From: Oscheius dolichura
Lineage: Eukaryota; Nematoda; Chromadorea; Rhabditida; Rhabditidae
Assembly (NCBI GenBank): GCA_932521035.1
Contig: OW051496.1
Span: 9,424,001-9,488,000 of the forward strand
Length of the DNA: 64,000 nucleotides
Direction of reading: 5' to 3'
Positions within the stretch are counted from its first letter, which is position 1, and the number at the start of each line of letters is the position of its first letter. Made by a program: the position numbers and the translations under genes. This document shows positions 34,022-44,674 of the stretch, piece after piece. The notes beneath the pieces are model-generated. The model made no database searches and was not told the DNA's origin. It saw nothing but the letters and a program-made list of their open reading frames with translations.

Positions 34022-34477
34022 ATGTCAGGACATGGCTACTGGACAGCTCTTCTTGTTCTCGTCTTCCGGGTATACCTCAACAATTACTCGAGTCCCCAGC
34101 TCTTTAGACCGCTACCCCTCAAGTACGGTACAATATAACGGACTTCAATATCCAGAACAATGAGTGGTGGAGCGTCGCCTGTATTTACAACAAGTAGAAT
34201 TTTCTCTTTTCGTTATTCATCCATTCTTAGCACTGATCATTTTGGAACCATTATCGTTACGACATATACAGAAAATTGGGAAACATTAGTCAGCGGATTA
34301 ATTGGCAGCAACCCGAATTATGAACACAAATGGTCGACACTCTCCGACACAGCAACCAGTTTCACTGTTTCAACCAATACAACCTATAGGCCAACTGCCA
34401 CTTCCGGAGGGGTATATTTATTCAGGCTAGCCTTTAAGTTGAGCGGTGTCACTTTTACGGGAAGTTGTACCTGTTAA
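34022..34477 (+). CDS. Small secreted W-W/C protein, right copy (unknown)
   Basis: Mirror of the gene at 20714-21169, with the same exons: a short hydrophobic start, NITDFNIQNNEWWSVACIYN, and a last exon ending SGSCTC-like (GVTFTGSCTC) with TAA/TGA-region stop at 34477. I see no base difference that alters the protein. See the left copy for details and doubts about the first splice. Confidence 0.5.
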
Positions 34478-34737
34478 AATGGAAAAAAAATAGTTAAGGT
34501 GGCCGATTTTAATGGCTGGATAACCTCGATACCCAGCAAGGTTACTGTGGAACAGATTTCACGTATAACTTTACAAACATCTATTATTGTTACCTGTTCA
34601 CATTATTTGGAGTGTTACCGACCTTCATAGAAGAACGTACTCCTCTAATCTTCGTAGAAATAATCAAATTTATTACACTCCCGTTATTAGTTTACAATAA
34701 ATTAACAGTATTCTGGTCATCGCCTCCCAGAATGGAA

Positions 34738-35423
34738 TTACTGGCTGTTGGCCTGGCCAATCTGGCCCTTGAATGTGTTGAGGACACTTTCGACAGCCTG
34801 TTGCTCGACCTGGCTCAATCCCTTGAGAATATTCTGCAGTTGAGTCTGTTGCTGCTGGGGAGGAAGTTGGCGGAACTGCTGGTCGAAGGCGAGGGTCACA
34901 ATCTCGGAGACTGCCTTGCGGACGGCAGCTGACTGGTTCTTCAGCTGGTTGGAGACGTTGATCAGGGCGGCGACCACTTGTTGGGCCTTGGACTGAATTT
35001 ATCCCCTTTATCCACTTCTATTAGACAAGTACTAACCTTCACTGGCTCCTGGACGTTCTTCAGTCCGGTCTGGATGAGTTTCTGTTTCTCTTCGAAGGAG
35101 AGGTCGGGGTTGAGCAGCTGGTTGACGACTCCCTTGATGTCGTTGAGACTGGCTCCGAGAAGTTTGGACAGGTCATCGACAATGCTCTTCAGAGAGGACA
35201 GGACTTGCTAAGGATCAAATTGAGATGAAAATATCAACGGGAATACCTGAAGAAGCTGGCTTACTGTGCCCGTAATAGGGTTCAGGAGGTCTCCAATTCC
35301 ACCAAGAAGTCCTTGTCCGCCCTGATTTCCATCAGTTCCCGGTTGTTGTTCATTTCCTTGACTGCGCCATGGCCAGATGGCTGTGGTGGAAGCGACGAGA
35401 GCGAGGAAAAGAATAACTTTCAT
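34738..35423 (-). CDS. Secreted 200-aa helical protein, right copy
   Basis: Exons 35423-35247, 35207-35037 and 34992-34738 mirror those of the gene at 19768 and encode the same 200 residues as far as I can read. The signal peptide is MKVILFLALVASTTAIW. The TTTCAG before the ATG and the TATA-like box upstream are also kept. The two copies face each other from opposite arms of the palindrome and point toward its centre. Confidence 0.85.
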
Positions 35424-36089
35424 CTGAAAGGAATTTATAAGAGGGAAAAACTGGAGAAGGCTACCGTTGAAGAGGAGTAGTTGTGGTTGGCTGTCCAGTT
35501 ATCCAGACTACTGCTTTTATACGGATCCTCTGATCCATGATCTGTTTACTTTATTCTGATGAAAACATTGAACAATTCGTGGAAGTATCGTTAGCAAATA
35601 GGAAGGTCAGCCGGGATGGGGAGAGCAGGTGGACAAGGAAGAGAGGGTGGCTGGTACGGTTACTTCGACGAGCTGATCCTAATGGTCTGAAAGGACCCTC
35701 AAACTGTTCTTTGAACGGAATCATCATTTCAGGTAAAGATTTTCGAACTCTAGGGAAATCCCATATTTTATGTTTAAACAGATGCCCACACCTATGAGTC
35801 AGCCTGAGAATAACAAACTTATTTTGAACGCTGTCTGTTGCCGGAAATCAGGAAGAGGTCAAATATTAGTAGACCGATATGTTCATGTTCATGGGCCCTG
35901 TTTTTTCTTAATTTTTCTTCGTAAAACGAAATGAGAAGAACAACGAAAAACAAAGAATGGTGAAGATCTTTGACACCTCCCGAAACCTTCTTTTTATGGT
36001 TGTTCAGAACTAATTTCGGCAGAGGAAGTCGCCAAGCGAATTAGCTGCCGGGTAACCTGGAGGCTCTTTTTGGACTAATGTGGTCGATG

Positions 36090-36312
36090 ATATCTTTATC
36101 TTATTCTCCTCCTTTCGGTATGTATTTATATATTTATAAACTATACCTTTCCCGCCCTTTAGCCAACTATTAGTGCCCAAGATCAAATAGAATTTAATGT
36201 GACAAGTTTCCAGCTATACGACGACGAATGGTGGAGTGTTGGATGTCTTAACAATAGGTTGGATTATTGTATTTATTCGAGAAATGACGTTTTTCAGCAG
36301 TGACACTCCTAT
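36090..36312 (+). pseudogene. Partial gene, secreted W-W/C family (right palindrome edge)
   Basis: The exon ISAQDQIEFNVTSFQLYDDE/WWSVGCLNN is present as in the left arm. The following exon is cut at SDTPI, where the arm similarity ends near 36325. The upstream exon and signal peptide are not clear. Confidence 0.45.
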
Positions 36313-36395
36313 ATAAATTTATTATTCCTCCCTCCTTTTTTCTTACTGAAACGAGCATGTGACGGAGACATTGATTGAGGCGATTCTAGCGTTCC

Positions 36396-36912
36396 CTAAG
36401 CAATTATAATGTTGAAAGCGACAGGAGCAGTATTGGGATGATGGTCAGCATCAGGAGAGCTGTACAGTCCCTCATCGTGTTTCTGGACCTTTTCCAGGAT
36501 CAGTTTACCATTTTTCAACACGATAGCTTTCGTTTCGGGGGTGCCAACTTTTCCATCCTGAAAAATTTCTTCATTTCCTTGGCATTACCGCCTAAATGGT
36601 CTCTATGGCCCCTTGAAGGGGAACGGAAGCCATCCAGTCCGCTCTAACCCCTGAAAATTCTCACCTCGGTGACAAATTTGATGCAGTGGACGGCATTATC
36701 CCCCGGCTCACAATACTTGATGTATTCCTTCACTCCGTCTCGAACTCGCTCCCACGTCTGGACATGTTTGTCCATCCCAATTTCTCCTCTCTCTCCCGGC
36801 TGAAATCTTCCTTATCATAAAATGAAAGAAGAAACGATACCTTGAGTTTATACTGAAGAAGGGCAGCCTGTCCCCCAACTACGAAGAAGAGAAAGAGGAG
36901 AAGAAGTTTCAT
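36396..36912 (-). CDS. Small secreted protein with Ig-like C-terminal half, paralogue
   Basis: Three exons parallel the gene at 16860: signal peptide MKLLLLFLFFVVGGQA, then PGERGEIGMDKHVQTWERVR.. with YCEPGDNAVHCIKFV, then DGKVGTPETKAIVLKNGKLI.., LEKVQKHDEGLYSSPDADHH and an end FNIIIA with TAG at 36396-36398. Here the canonical D-E-G-L-Y of an Ig-like domain is intact. Cysteine positions match the paralogue. It lies just outside the right edge of the palindrome and in the same orientation as the paralogue outside the left edge, so the pair is not part of the inverted repeat. Confidence 0.75.
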
Positions 36913-38267
36913 AGTTTATCTGAAAATGAGAGAATTGAGTAAACCAGCTGGCTTGGTGTTTTATTAGATAAACGGGGAAGAGGTCTCTCGAGGTGTTCGA
37001 ACAGCTGCTTTGAAGCGGGAAAGAACCCGCCCGGAGGAGGCAGGGGACGGCAATGGGGGAGGATAAATGCACAGCCACAAAACAACTGATGTGATGGATG
37101 GCTACCAGTAGCAGCCAAGAATCTTCTCCTCATTTTCAAGAAAAACGAAACAGGAAAACAAATGAAGGAAGTTGTCTTCCTGAGCATTAGAAAGACCATT
37201 TTTCAATGGACGTACGCCGGGGCGTGTGTAAACTGCGGCACAGGAAAAGAGATCCCTCAACACATCAGTTGCTGGCACTATGAGGGCACTTCACTTTACC
37301 CTTTTTCCTCCTGCTCAGCTGGGCTTCAAATAACCGTGGTTTTGGGCGGTATTTCAATGTTTAGACTCCTTTTCTCACGCGCCTTACCTTCTAGACCTCC
37401 CGGGCAGCCAAAGAGAGAGGGAGAGGCTAGATTTGAATCTGATTAATCGTGAGAACAAGACGAACATGGGGGAAGCGTGAGGGTGGCTAATTCCTCCATT
37501 TAGCTCTGCTTATTATTAACTACTATATATAGCGAATTCCTGAATTTCCCCCCTTGGAGTTTCTATTTGATCTGGGTCGTCCACAGTGGTCCGGAATATT
37601 TAACCTTCCCTGGCCTGATCCAGTTGCTTGCGGACAGATTTGTACTTATAAAACACCTTGATTAGGCCCAGAAGTGGCTCACTTTGTAATCTCTGTGGAA
37701 TTCATAAGGTCCTGAAGCTCCAACCCCACTATAGAATAACTTTGATTGTTCTAATTCCCCCTCTCTCCCAAATATCTGGTCCTTCTTCTTGTTTGCCAAA
37801 CGTTTTTTGAGGAATTATTACTCCATCTCCTCGCTACCCTATCTAGCTCCCACAATTCATCCACAATCCAATCACTCGCCTATATTTTTCTTTGGAGGCG
37901 TCAGGCGGAAATTGGGGGCGAGCAGGGCTTCTTCCTTATCCTATGCCTATAAAACGGAAAATATAAAGCTGGTAGGACGAATTGTGATGGTACTGGATAA
38001 TCATGGAATCCTGAGAATCTCAAAATCATGATGTCGCTTCTTTAGCTCCTTTCTCTCTCTCCTCTGCCCCAATCGCGCGCAGCGCGAAGCACAAGTTAGA
38101 CTTGCAGACAAACCTTTGCCTTGTGGATAAATTAGAATAAAAAAGTCAAAACCGGGACAAAAGCGTAAATCGAACGCGGCTGGAGAAGCAAAAGCGCTTC
38201 TCTTTTTATAAGCAAGTGAAACGACAGACATTCTCATTTGCAAGCAAATAGGGACGAAAAGAGAACA
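36913..38267. other. Intergenic, no supported gene
   Basis: No exon set with consistent phases was found on either strand. The first few hundred bases should hold the promoter of the minus-strand gene ending at 36912. Confidence 0.45.
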
Positions 38268-38852
38268 ATTATGATTTGAAAAAGTGGAACACAAAAAGTT
38301 CTGTGGTTAGGATTCCGCTGACCGTGCAAAAAGGGAGCAATAGAGGAGGGGAACCGGGCTAAAGGAGAACAATAAAACCTGGATGAGTTCAATCAGTTCT
38401 TCCTAACCACCGCCTCTTCAAAGAAGGAAGAGAAACCTGACTAATCTACTTCCACAATGTGTCTCCACAATGGTGAACCCTACGTTGTAATCAACTGGGG
38501 TTTTTTGAATGCACGGGGGCTGCCGATCCCCGACTTTCGCATAGGTCCGCGCTTGCAGGTTCATGTTGCTGTCATTTTCACTGTCATAAGGATTTCTGTA
38601 GCTCGTATGAACCTAGACTAACGTTTGATCGATCTTTCTTCGAACAAACAAGATTGGGTGTGCTCCTCAGTCAGCGAGCTATCACCGAAACGCATAATTC
38701 TTTGAGGCGGTGGTTAGGAAGAACTGATTGAACTCATCCAGGTTTTATTGTTCTCCTTTTGCCCGGTGCCCCTCCTCTATTGCTCCCTTTTTGCACGGTC
38801 AGTGGAATCCTAACCACAGCACTTTTTGTGTTCCACTTTTTCAAATCATAAT
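38268..38852. mobile_element. 585-bp element with about 149-bp inverted ends
   Basis: The left end, ATTATGATTTGAAAAAGTGG through CTAACCACCGCCTC (38416), is repeated in inverted form from 38704 (GAGGCGGTGGTTAGG) to 38852 (CCACTTTTTCAAATCATAAT) with few changes. The roughly 290-bp interior has no coding frame. This is a long-TIR non-autonomous element. Confidence 0.9.
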
Positions 38853-39001
38853 AGCCATTAAATATCTACCCTGGTCTAAACCCCTCTATCCAGAGTCAAT
38901 CATCTTCAATCAATCATAGGCTAGTGTTGCAGAGCAGGCGGATGTTCCTCGCGGTCGGCTGTCATTCAACGCGGTGACGATTTTTAGCTCCACGTCCGGC
39001 T

Positions 39002-41251
39002 ATGTGGCTATTCCTCTCGTTATTTCTATTTCTACTTCTTAGGAATCAAGGTTTGTTGCGGTTATTCTTCCTCACAAGATCTTTTTTATTTTTCAGGCAA
39101 CGCTTCGGAGGATGAAGAGCGCCTCATGTCTGATCTCTTTCGGCGGTACAATTATCTCATCCAGGTGGGATTTTCTCCTTTTTTTCTTTTATGACTATCA
39201 ATAAGTTATTTTAATGGGTTACTGTAATTGTAAACAATCCAGGCTTTCTTTTTCAGCCAGTCCAAAGCATAAATGACACTCCGATTACGGTTAGAGTCGG
39301 CCTGCAGCTCGTTCTTCTCATTAATGTGGACGAGAAGGACCAAGTTATGCAGACAAACGTATGGCTGACCTTGGTAAATTTCCGTATCCTCTTAAAAATA
39401 CAGTAACCCTCCAGATGTGGTATGACTTCCAAATGAAGTGGAATCCCGTCGACTACGGAGAGATTGAGACGATTCGGGTCTCTCCTGATAAAGTATGGCT
39501 TCCGGATTTGGTTCTATTCAATAAGTATGCTTTTCTTTATGTTTTCGTCTTTAGAAACCAAGAAATTTCAGTGCTGATGGGATTTTTGAAGTCTCCTTTA
39601 TGTGCAATGTGGTTATTAAACATAATGGAGACATGTTATGGGTTCCTCCGGCGATTTACAAGAGCAGCTGCATCATCGGTTTGTCTTCCTCTCTTTTTCA
39701 TTTTCAAAAGACCGTCAAAGTAGCTAGGGTCCTGGAACGAAAAACACCATAAAATCCATTCGTTTCAAGATCCAAAAATAGAGTTTTACGATCCTCACTT
39801 CAATTCAGAGACTCTTTTTTCAGATGTGGAGTTCTTCCCCTTCGACGAACAAGTGTGCACGCTCGTTTTTGGTTCATGGACAGTAAGCCCCCATTTATTT
39901 TTTTATTCTATCATTCATTTCCAGTACAATGAAAATGAAATCCGTCTAGAATTCGCCAATGCTGAACTAATAGATCTGGCTGAGTATTCCCCCTCTTCCA
40001 TTTGGGATCTAATCGATGCTCCGGCTTCTCTAGTGAATAAGAGGAGCCAAATCGAGTTCCAGATCAGGATCAAGTGGGTGTTTTCCTTATTTTTAGGCCA
40101 ATAAATACGCTTCAGGAGGAAAACTCTCTTCTATACGGTAGTTCTAATCATTCCGACCGTTTTGATGTCCTTCTTGTCCATGTCTGTACTCTTCCTGCCG
40201 GCTGATTCCACAGAGAAGATTACTCTCACCATTTCCGTCCTGCTCTCCATTGTCGTCTTCTTACTCCTCGTCTCGAAGATTCTGCCGCCAACTTCCGCTA
40301 CCATTCCCCTTATGGCCAAGTGAGGAAGCTCTTTTCCTTTCTTTCAGCGAGAAAATCCAGATATCTTCTTCTTACCTTCGTCCTGAATGTGATTACCATC
40401 CTAGTGACGGTAATAAACCTGAATATCTACCACAGAGGTCCCACAACGCATAGAATGCCCCGCTGGGTGAGGACTGTCTTCATCGAGGTATCGAAATTAC
40501 TGTATTTTTTTTAGTTAACCGATTTATCAGAACCTTCCCCGATTTATGTGTATGAAAAGCCCAAAATCAGCCGCAAGAAAACTGCAAGAAGCCAGGAAGA
40601 AGCGCACATTTACACAGTTGCCGGGACTGGGGCAATTTGCTCTAAATCATTCTGGCCATCATCCACTCTGCCCGTCGGCTGATGACAAGTAGGTTTCTCC
40701 TTTGGTTTTCAAGAAAAACAACCTAGGAATGTTAAAACTCTTCCCTTCCCACCAGAAGGAATGAGAGACCCAACAACGGCGGCTTTCTATCCACTGTCAC
40801 CAGAAGCTTTGAAAGCCTTGGATGCCATTGAATACATTACGGAGCATTTGAAACAAGATGAGGAGTACAAAATTGTAAGGCTTTGATTAATTTTGGTGGA
40901 AAGCGGAATATTTTCAGCACAGAGAAGATTGGAAATTTGTGGCTATTATTATCGACAGGCTGCTACTTTATGTGAGTTTCTTGGTTGAAATAGCGGGGTC
41001 ACTAAACCAGGCCCAGCTAGACTCAAATTGAGCTGCTCAAACGATAAAAACCAGGGTATCGAAGCCCTTTGTCGTAGATACCCCATTCTTGTCGTACAGT
41101 ATTTCGCTTTCAGATGTTCTTCGCCGTGACATTTGGCGGTGCTTGCGGCATCCTCCTCAGTGCCCCGAATGTCTTCAACCAAGTTGACCAGCTTAAGGTT
41201 TTGGAACATCTTCGAGCCATTTACAAGAATGGAAGAGCTGCTACCGATTGA
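39002..41251 (+). CDS. unc-29: Cys-loop acetylcholine receptor subunit, UNC-29-like (non-alpha)
   Basis: About twelve exons with short introns encode roughly 490 residues. A signal peptide ([15 protein letters not shown]) is followed by the ligand-binding domain ([27 protein letters not shown]..), the Cys-loop [16 protein letters not shown], and GSWTYNENEI. The vicinal Cys pair of alpha subunits is absent in the stretch before IEFQIRI, so it is a non-alpha subunit. M1-M3 are canonical ([58 protein letters not shown]). The intracellular loop contains [18 protein letters not shown] and [10 protein letters not shown], and the amphipathic helix before M4 is [17 protein letters not shown]4 is [20 protein letters not shown]. 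These loop motifs match UNC-29 of the levamisole-sensitive muscle receptor better than other nematode non-alpha subunits as I recall them. LEV-1 or ACR-2/3 relatives are the alternatives. Acts at the cell surface as a cation channel subunit. Confidence 0.88.
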
Positions 41252-41686
41252 GATTATTACTTTGTTGTTCTATTTTGTGTGATATTTACGGGTGAATAGG
41301 ACAGATCATAAATATTTTTCAATTATCTAATTCCTGGAAGATACAGCCTGCGGCAGGGGGCGATGCCTTCGCTGGAAGGATATAACCCAATCTTGGAGGA
41401 AGGTAGGCAGGGTAGCCAAGGGGATGTAGAAGAGCCAAGTGTCCCAGCCTACCCAGTATCTAAATTTCTTATTTCATAAGAATAAAAATAAAAATAAGAC
41501 CTGGTTTTGGGATATTTGGCCAGGAGAGCATGTTCATAGGCGTCCACAACGGGAGAGAGGTCATCGGCACAGTGAGACAGGCGGGAGAAGCGGGAATTCT
41601 TGTCTGAATAATGGTATACGGTAGGCTCTTTTGGCTTGAATGTCCAGAAAAGGCTCGTCCCAAGATAGTCCCTAGATAGTCCATTC
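41252..41686. other. Intergenic between convergent genes
   Basis: AATAAATAT-type 3'-end signals follow the receptor stop codon, and no other exon is supported. An imperfect AAAATAAAAATAAAA stretch lies near 41480. Confidence 0.45.
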
Positions 41687-41806
41687 CCCCGCACCCGTAA
41701 AGTCTCGGCAATACAAAGGTATAAAGGCACCACAGTTTTGCAACAGTTTTGAATAAAGATGATCCTCATGCTGAGACTTTATGGGTGCAGGGGATCGGAC
41801 TATTGA
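41687..41806. repeat. Foldback MITE family A, copy
   Basis: A complete element with ends CCGCACCCGTAAAGTCTCGG and GCTGAGACTTTATGGGTGCA. The interior GGCACCACAGTTTTG matches the copy at 12927, and it contains TTTTGAATAAAGATG. It is located downstream of the dehydrogenase 3' end. Confidence 0.85.
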
Positions 41807-41981
41807 GGGTCGATCCCCAGGAACCGGGTCTTTGGAGTTTTGGGCTGCCTTGTCCAATTTTTGTGGCTACCGGGCTTCTCCTTTACCCCAAGGAGCCACC
41901 TAGGGAAAGCTCCTTCCGCTTGAGACCACAGAAATTTCTATTCGAGGGATTATGGTATTTTAAAGAATTGGAAGAGAAACA

Positions 41982-43021
41982 CTAACAGTCTTTGAAGAAC
42001 TGCTCCCCATATTCCTTCTTTACCTCGTCGCTCAGCCGATTCCAGACCTAAAACTAGATCTCTACCCACAATCAGTTTGCTTACCGCGTCCAGGTCATTC
42101 GTAGCAGACTGTGTGATATTAGTGGTAAAGAATCCTGGTTCTAGAAGATGTACCGACACTCCGAAGTCACACAACTCGTGTCTAAAAGAGTAAATGTTTC
42201 CGCTCGAGACCAAAACAAACCGAATAACATCAGCATAAGCTTCAACCGCATGTTTGGACACGCAATAGGGGCCAACAGTCGGCCGGGGTGTTCTCCCCGA
42301 AATGGAGGAAATGATAACAACGCGGCCTTTTTGAACCTTCACATATTTCTTCAAAGCTTGGGTGAAGCGCATAACTCCAAAGGTGTTTACAGACATGGCC
42401 TAGAATACCACCTTGGTACAGAATACAGTAGGCAAGAATAACCTTGATGTAGTCGTCGGTTACTAGCCAATCATCAGGACCAGAATATCCCAAAATACCG
42501 GCATTACAGACAATTCCCCAGATTCCTGGAAAGAAAATAAATACGGGGTTTCTCTAGGATGCCCTTCTAACCTTTTGTTCCAACTTTTTCTCCGACAAAG
42601 CCAGCAAATTGGGCGACGCTGTCGTCTCGGCTTACATCCAGTTTGTGGGTGGACAAGAAGCTACTGTTACCGGATTCTTTATGCAGCTCATCTTCACCCT
42701 GAAGAGAAGAACGATTTCGATCCTACTGATGGTCCTGGCGGGAACAGACTCAAAAGTGGCTAATTATCCCGACAGATGACTTACTTTCTCCGTCAAACAG
42801 CCAGCAATAACGGGTACTCCTTGCTTAACCAATTTCAGAGCCAATAGTTTCCCAAATCCTGTATCACATCCAGAAATGGCTACGGTTTTCTTCGACAAAT
42901 CACCAACTTGATAGACACTGACCACCTTCCACACTAAAAAAAATGGAATACTTCAAAAAATACGAAAGAATAACCGACCCAAATAAGCTCCTAGAGCCCA
43001 AACGAGGAGAGTAAGAAGCAT
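41982..43021 (-). CDS. Membrane-anchored short-chain dehydrogenase/reductase
   Basis: Six or more exons with consistent phases. The N-terminal hydrophobic anchor MLLTLLVWALGAYLVWKVV is followed by the Rossmann nucleotide loop AISGCDTGFGKLLALKLV. Then come KLDVSRDDSVAQFAGFV, an NAG motif in the form VCNAGILGYSGPDDWL, and MSVNTFGVMRFTQALKKYV. The catalytic serine is within VVIISSISGR and the YxxxK motif is YCVSKHAVEAYADVIR. The C-terminal part (VSVHLLEPGFFTTNI) and the end EQFFKDC complete a protein of about 320 residues. Anchor plus motif set fit the retinol/17-beta-hydroxysteroid dehydrogenase branch of SDR enzymes, acting on a lipid-like alcohol at the ER membrane with NAD(P). Substrate is not determinable. 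The usual N-N-A-G is C-N-A-G here. Confidence 0.85.
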
Positions 43022-43308
43022 CGAAATGAGACCTCTCTATCAGGCCCATTTTGATCGCCATAAAAGAAGCTATCACCGGCTGATGAAATGGGAAATAATA
43101 ACAGTTTAATGGCAGATCATTGATCATTTTTTCAATGGGGAGAAGTTCAAGACAGGGAGGAGGAAGAAGATTGAGGCTTTTTTGGTACAATTTGAACCGG
43201 GAATCTCCTATCAGAGGAGAAAGGGAGTCCCCACGTGACCCAATGCCACTGGTATTTGTTTCGGGGGTGTCAGCGATAAGCCAAAATGTTCTCTCGTCCA
43301 TAAGGATG

Positions 43309-44202
43309 CCAACGGCCTGGAAAATGGAAGAAGAAGCTAGAGAACTGGCTCAGCCAGCTCAATTGATTTTGGTTTTGGTTTTGGGCGCCTTGTTTTGGAA
43401 GGCCTACTCTGCCATTTTGATGTCCTCCCACAGTATGGAGGAGTGCGAGGCGCTGTGCTGCCGGATTGGAATCCTCAAGCAGGGAGGACTCGCCGCCCTG
43501 GGAAGCAGCCAACAGCTCAAGTCAAAATATGGCAACTTCTACGTCCTGACGATGACTGTCCCCTCGCCGGATAGAATTACTGACGTCAAAGACGCTGTGG
43601 CCAACCGTTTCCCCCGTGCCACCGACAAATCGGACAGCCGCTCTCTTAACCTCAAGTGGCAGTTGCCGAAGTCTTCCAGCTCAACGTGGTCGGCCGCCTT
43701 TTCCTCCTGCCTCGAGATGAGCCAACAGACTGGAGTGGCTAACTTCTGCCTGACGCAAGCCTCCCTTCAAGATATTTTCCTGATGTTTGCCGAGACGGAG
43801 CCGGAAGGAGACCCTGCCCCAAAGGGCATCTGTGGATGTAAGAAGACTAAAAAGAAGCCGACGCCCGTGACGATAGTGAATCTCCCCCCTCTCACTACGA
43901 CGAACCATCCTCCGACGTCTGATGCTCAACCTGTGAAAGCCAAGCAGCGCGTTTCTAAGGCGAAGGATTCGGACGAAGAAGAAGCCGCTCTAAATGACAA
44001 GGATGAACATAAAGAGAGCAAGAAGAAGAAGAGTCGCCATTCAAGGACGAAATACCGTCACTCGAAGGCTAAAGATGACCATTCGAGGTCAACGGATCGT
44101 CATTCGAAATCAAGGGGCCATTCCAAATCGAGGGATCGCCGATCGAAGACGAAGTCGAAGAGCCGCCATTCGAGGACGAAGACTTCGAGCTCTACCAACT
44201 AA
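43309..44202 (+). pseudogene. C-terminal stub of ABCA transporter with charged tail
   Basis: A single open frame runs from at least 43120; the recognisable part starts at about 43418. It reads SSHSMEECEALCCRIGIL (the H-loop region of the second nucleotide-binding domain of ABCA transporters), then LGSSQQLKSKYGNFYVL and LQDIFLMFAETEPEGD, which is the usual ABCA C-terminal end. Walker A, Walker B and the signature motif, and all membrane domains, are missing upstream, where the sequence is instead the 5' side of the minus-strand dehydrogenase. After the ABCA end, the frame continues with CGCKKTKKKP and about 100 residues of Ser/Lys/Arg/His repeats (RHSKSRGHSKSRDRRSK) to a stop at 44200-44202. 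It could be a truncated duplicate that is still transcribed, or a relic. Confidence 0.6.
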
Positions 44203-44674
44203 AAAAGATGGTAATATTGTAACAGTGAAATAAAAAATTTATTGACGTCCTCTTTGTTTGTCTTACGCTTTGTTTTTATCATGGTTTGGTTCTGCTGAGG
44301 ACAGCCCAGCTGCTTGCTTCTTGTTGATTTCAGCCGCATGACAGTTTCTCGCCGGTGATAAGAGAAACTGCCCCCTAAGGGGAAGCGGATACAGCTGTTT
44401 TTATAATATTTATGCCTATTTATGCCACGTCGGTGGCTCAAAGGCTTCAAAGGAGGTTAGATAAGGCCCACAGCTTCCCAGTTTTCCATTTTCTAGCTGA
44501 TGCTTACCACAGTTTCTTGTTCACCCGAAAAATCACCAAATCATTTAAACTTCTTGTATATTAGCGGTTTCTTCCGTTCAACGGCAGAATTTCTGTTCAT
44601 TTTCTCACCGGCTAGTGTAATTTTCCGCCGTTTCCCAATACCTCGTCAATTTCTCATCAGTTTAGGTCTTCCAA
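44203..44674. other. Intergenic
   Basis: An AATAAAAAATTTATT stretch directly after 44202 could serve as a 3'-end signal. Nothing else is recognised. Confidence 0.45.

Larger units (their letters stand above)
18868..36325. repeat. Giant imperfect inverted repeat (palindrome), about 17.5 kb
   Basis: A position x in the left arm matches the reverse complement at about 55191 minus x. This holds for the secreted-protein gene (19768 with 35423), a coiled-coil exon (21653 with 33538) and the outer end (about 18868 with 36325). Identity is close to complete from the outer ends to about 24340/30600, with only scattered single-base changes, one roughly 40-bp indel in a MITE, a diverged patch in a coiled-coil exon and a chimeric insertion in the right arm. 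Inside that point the arms continue as diverged paralogous GTPase exons. The unpaired spacer is 25979-28883. It could be a natural palindrome kept alike by gene conversion, or in part an assembly product. Confidence 0.9.

Noticed and set aside
40131..40319. 62-codon minus frame in the receptor gene
   Set aside because: It is antisense to the M1-M3 exons of the acetylcholine receptor subunit.
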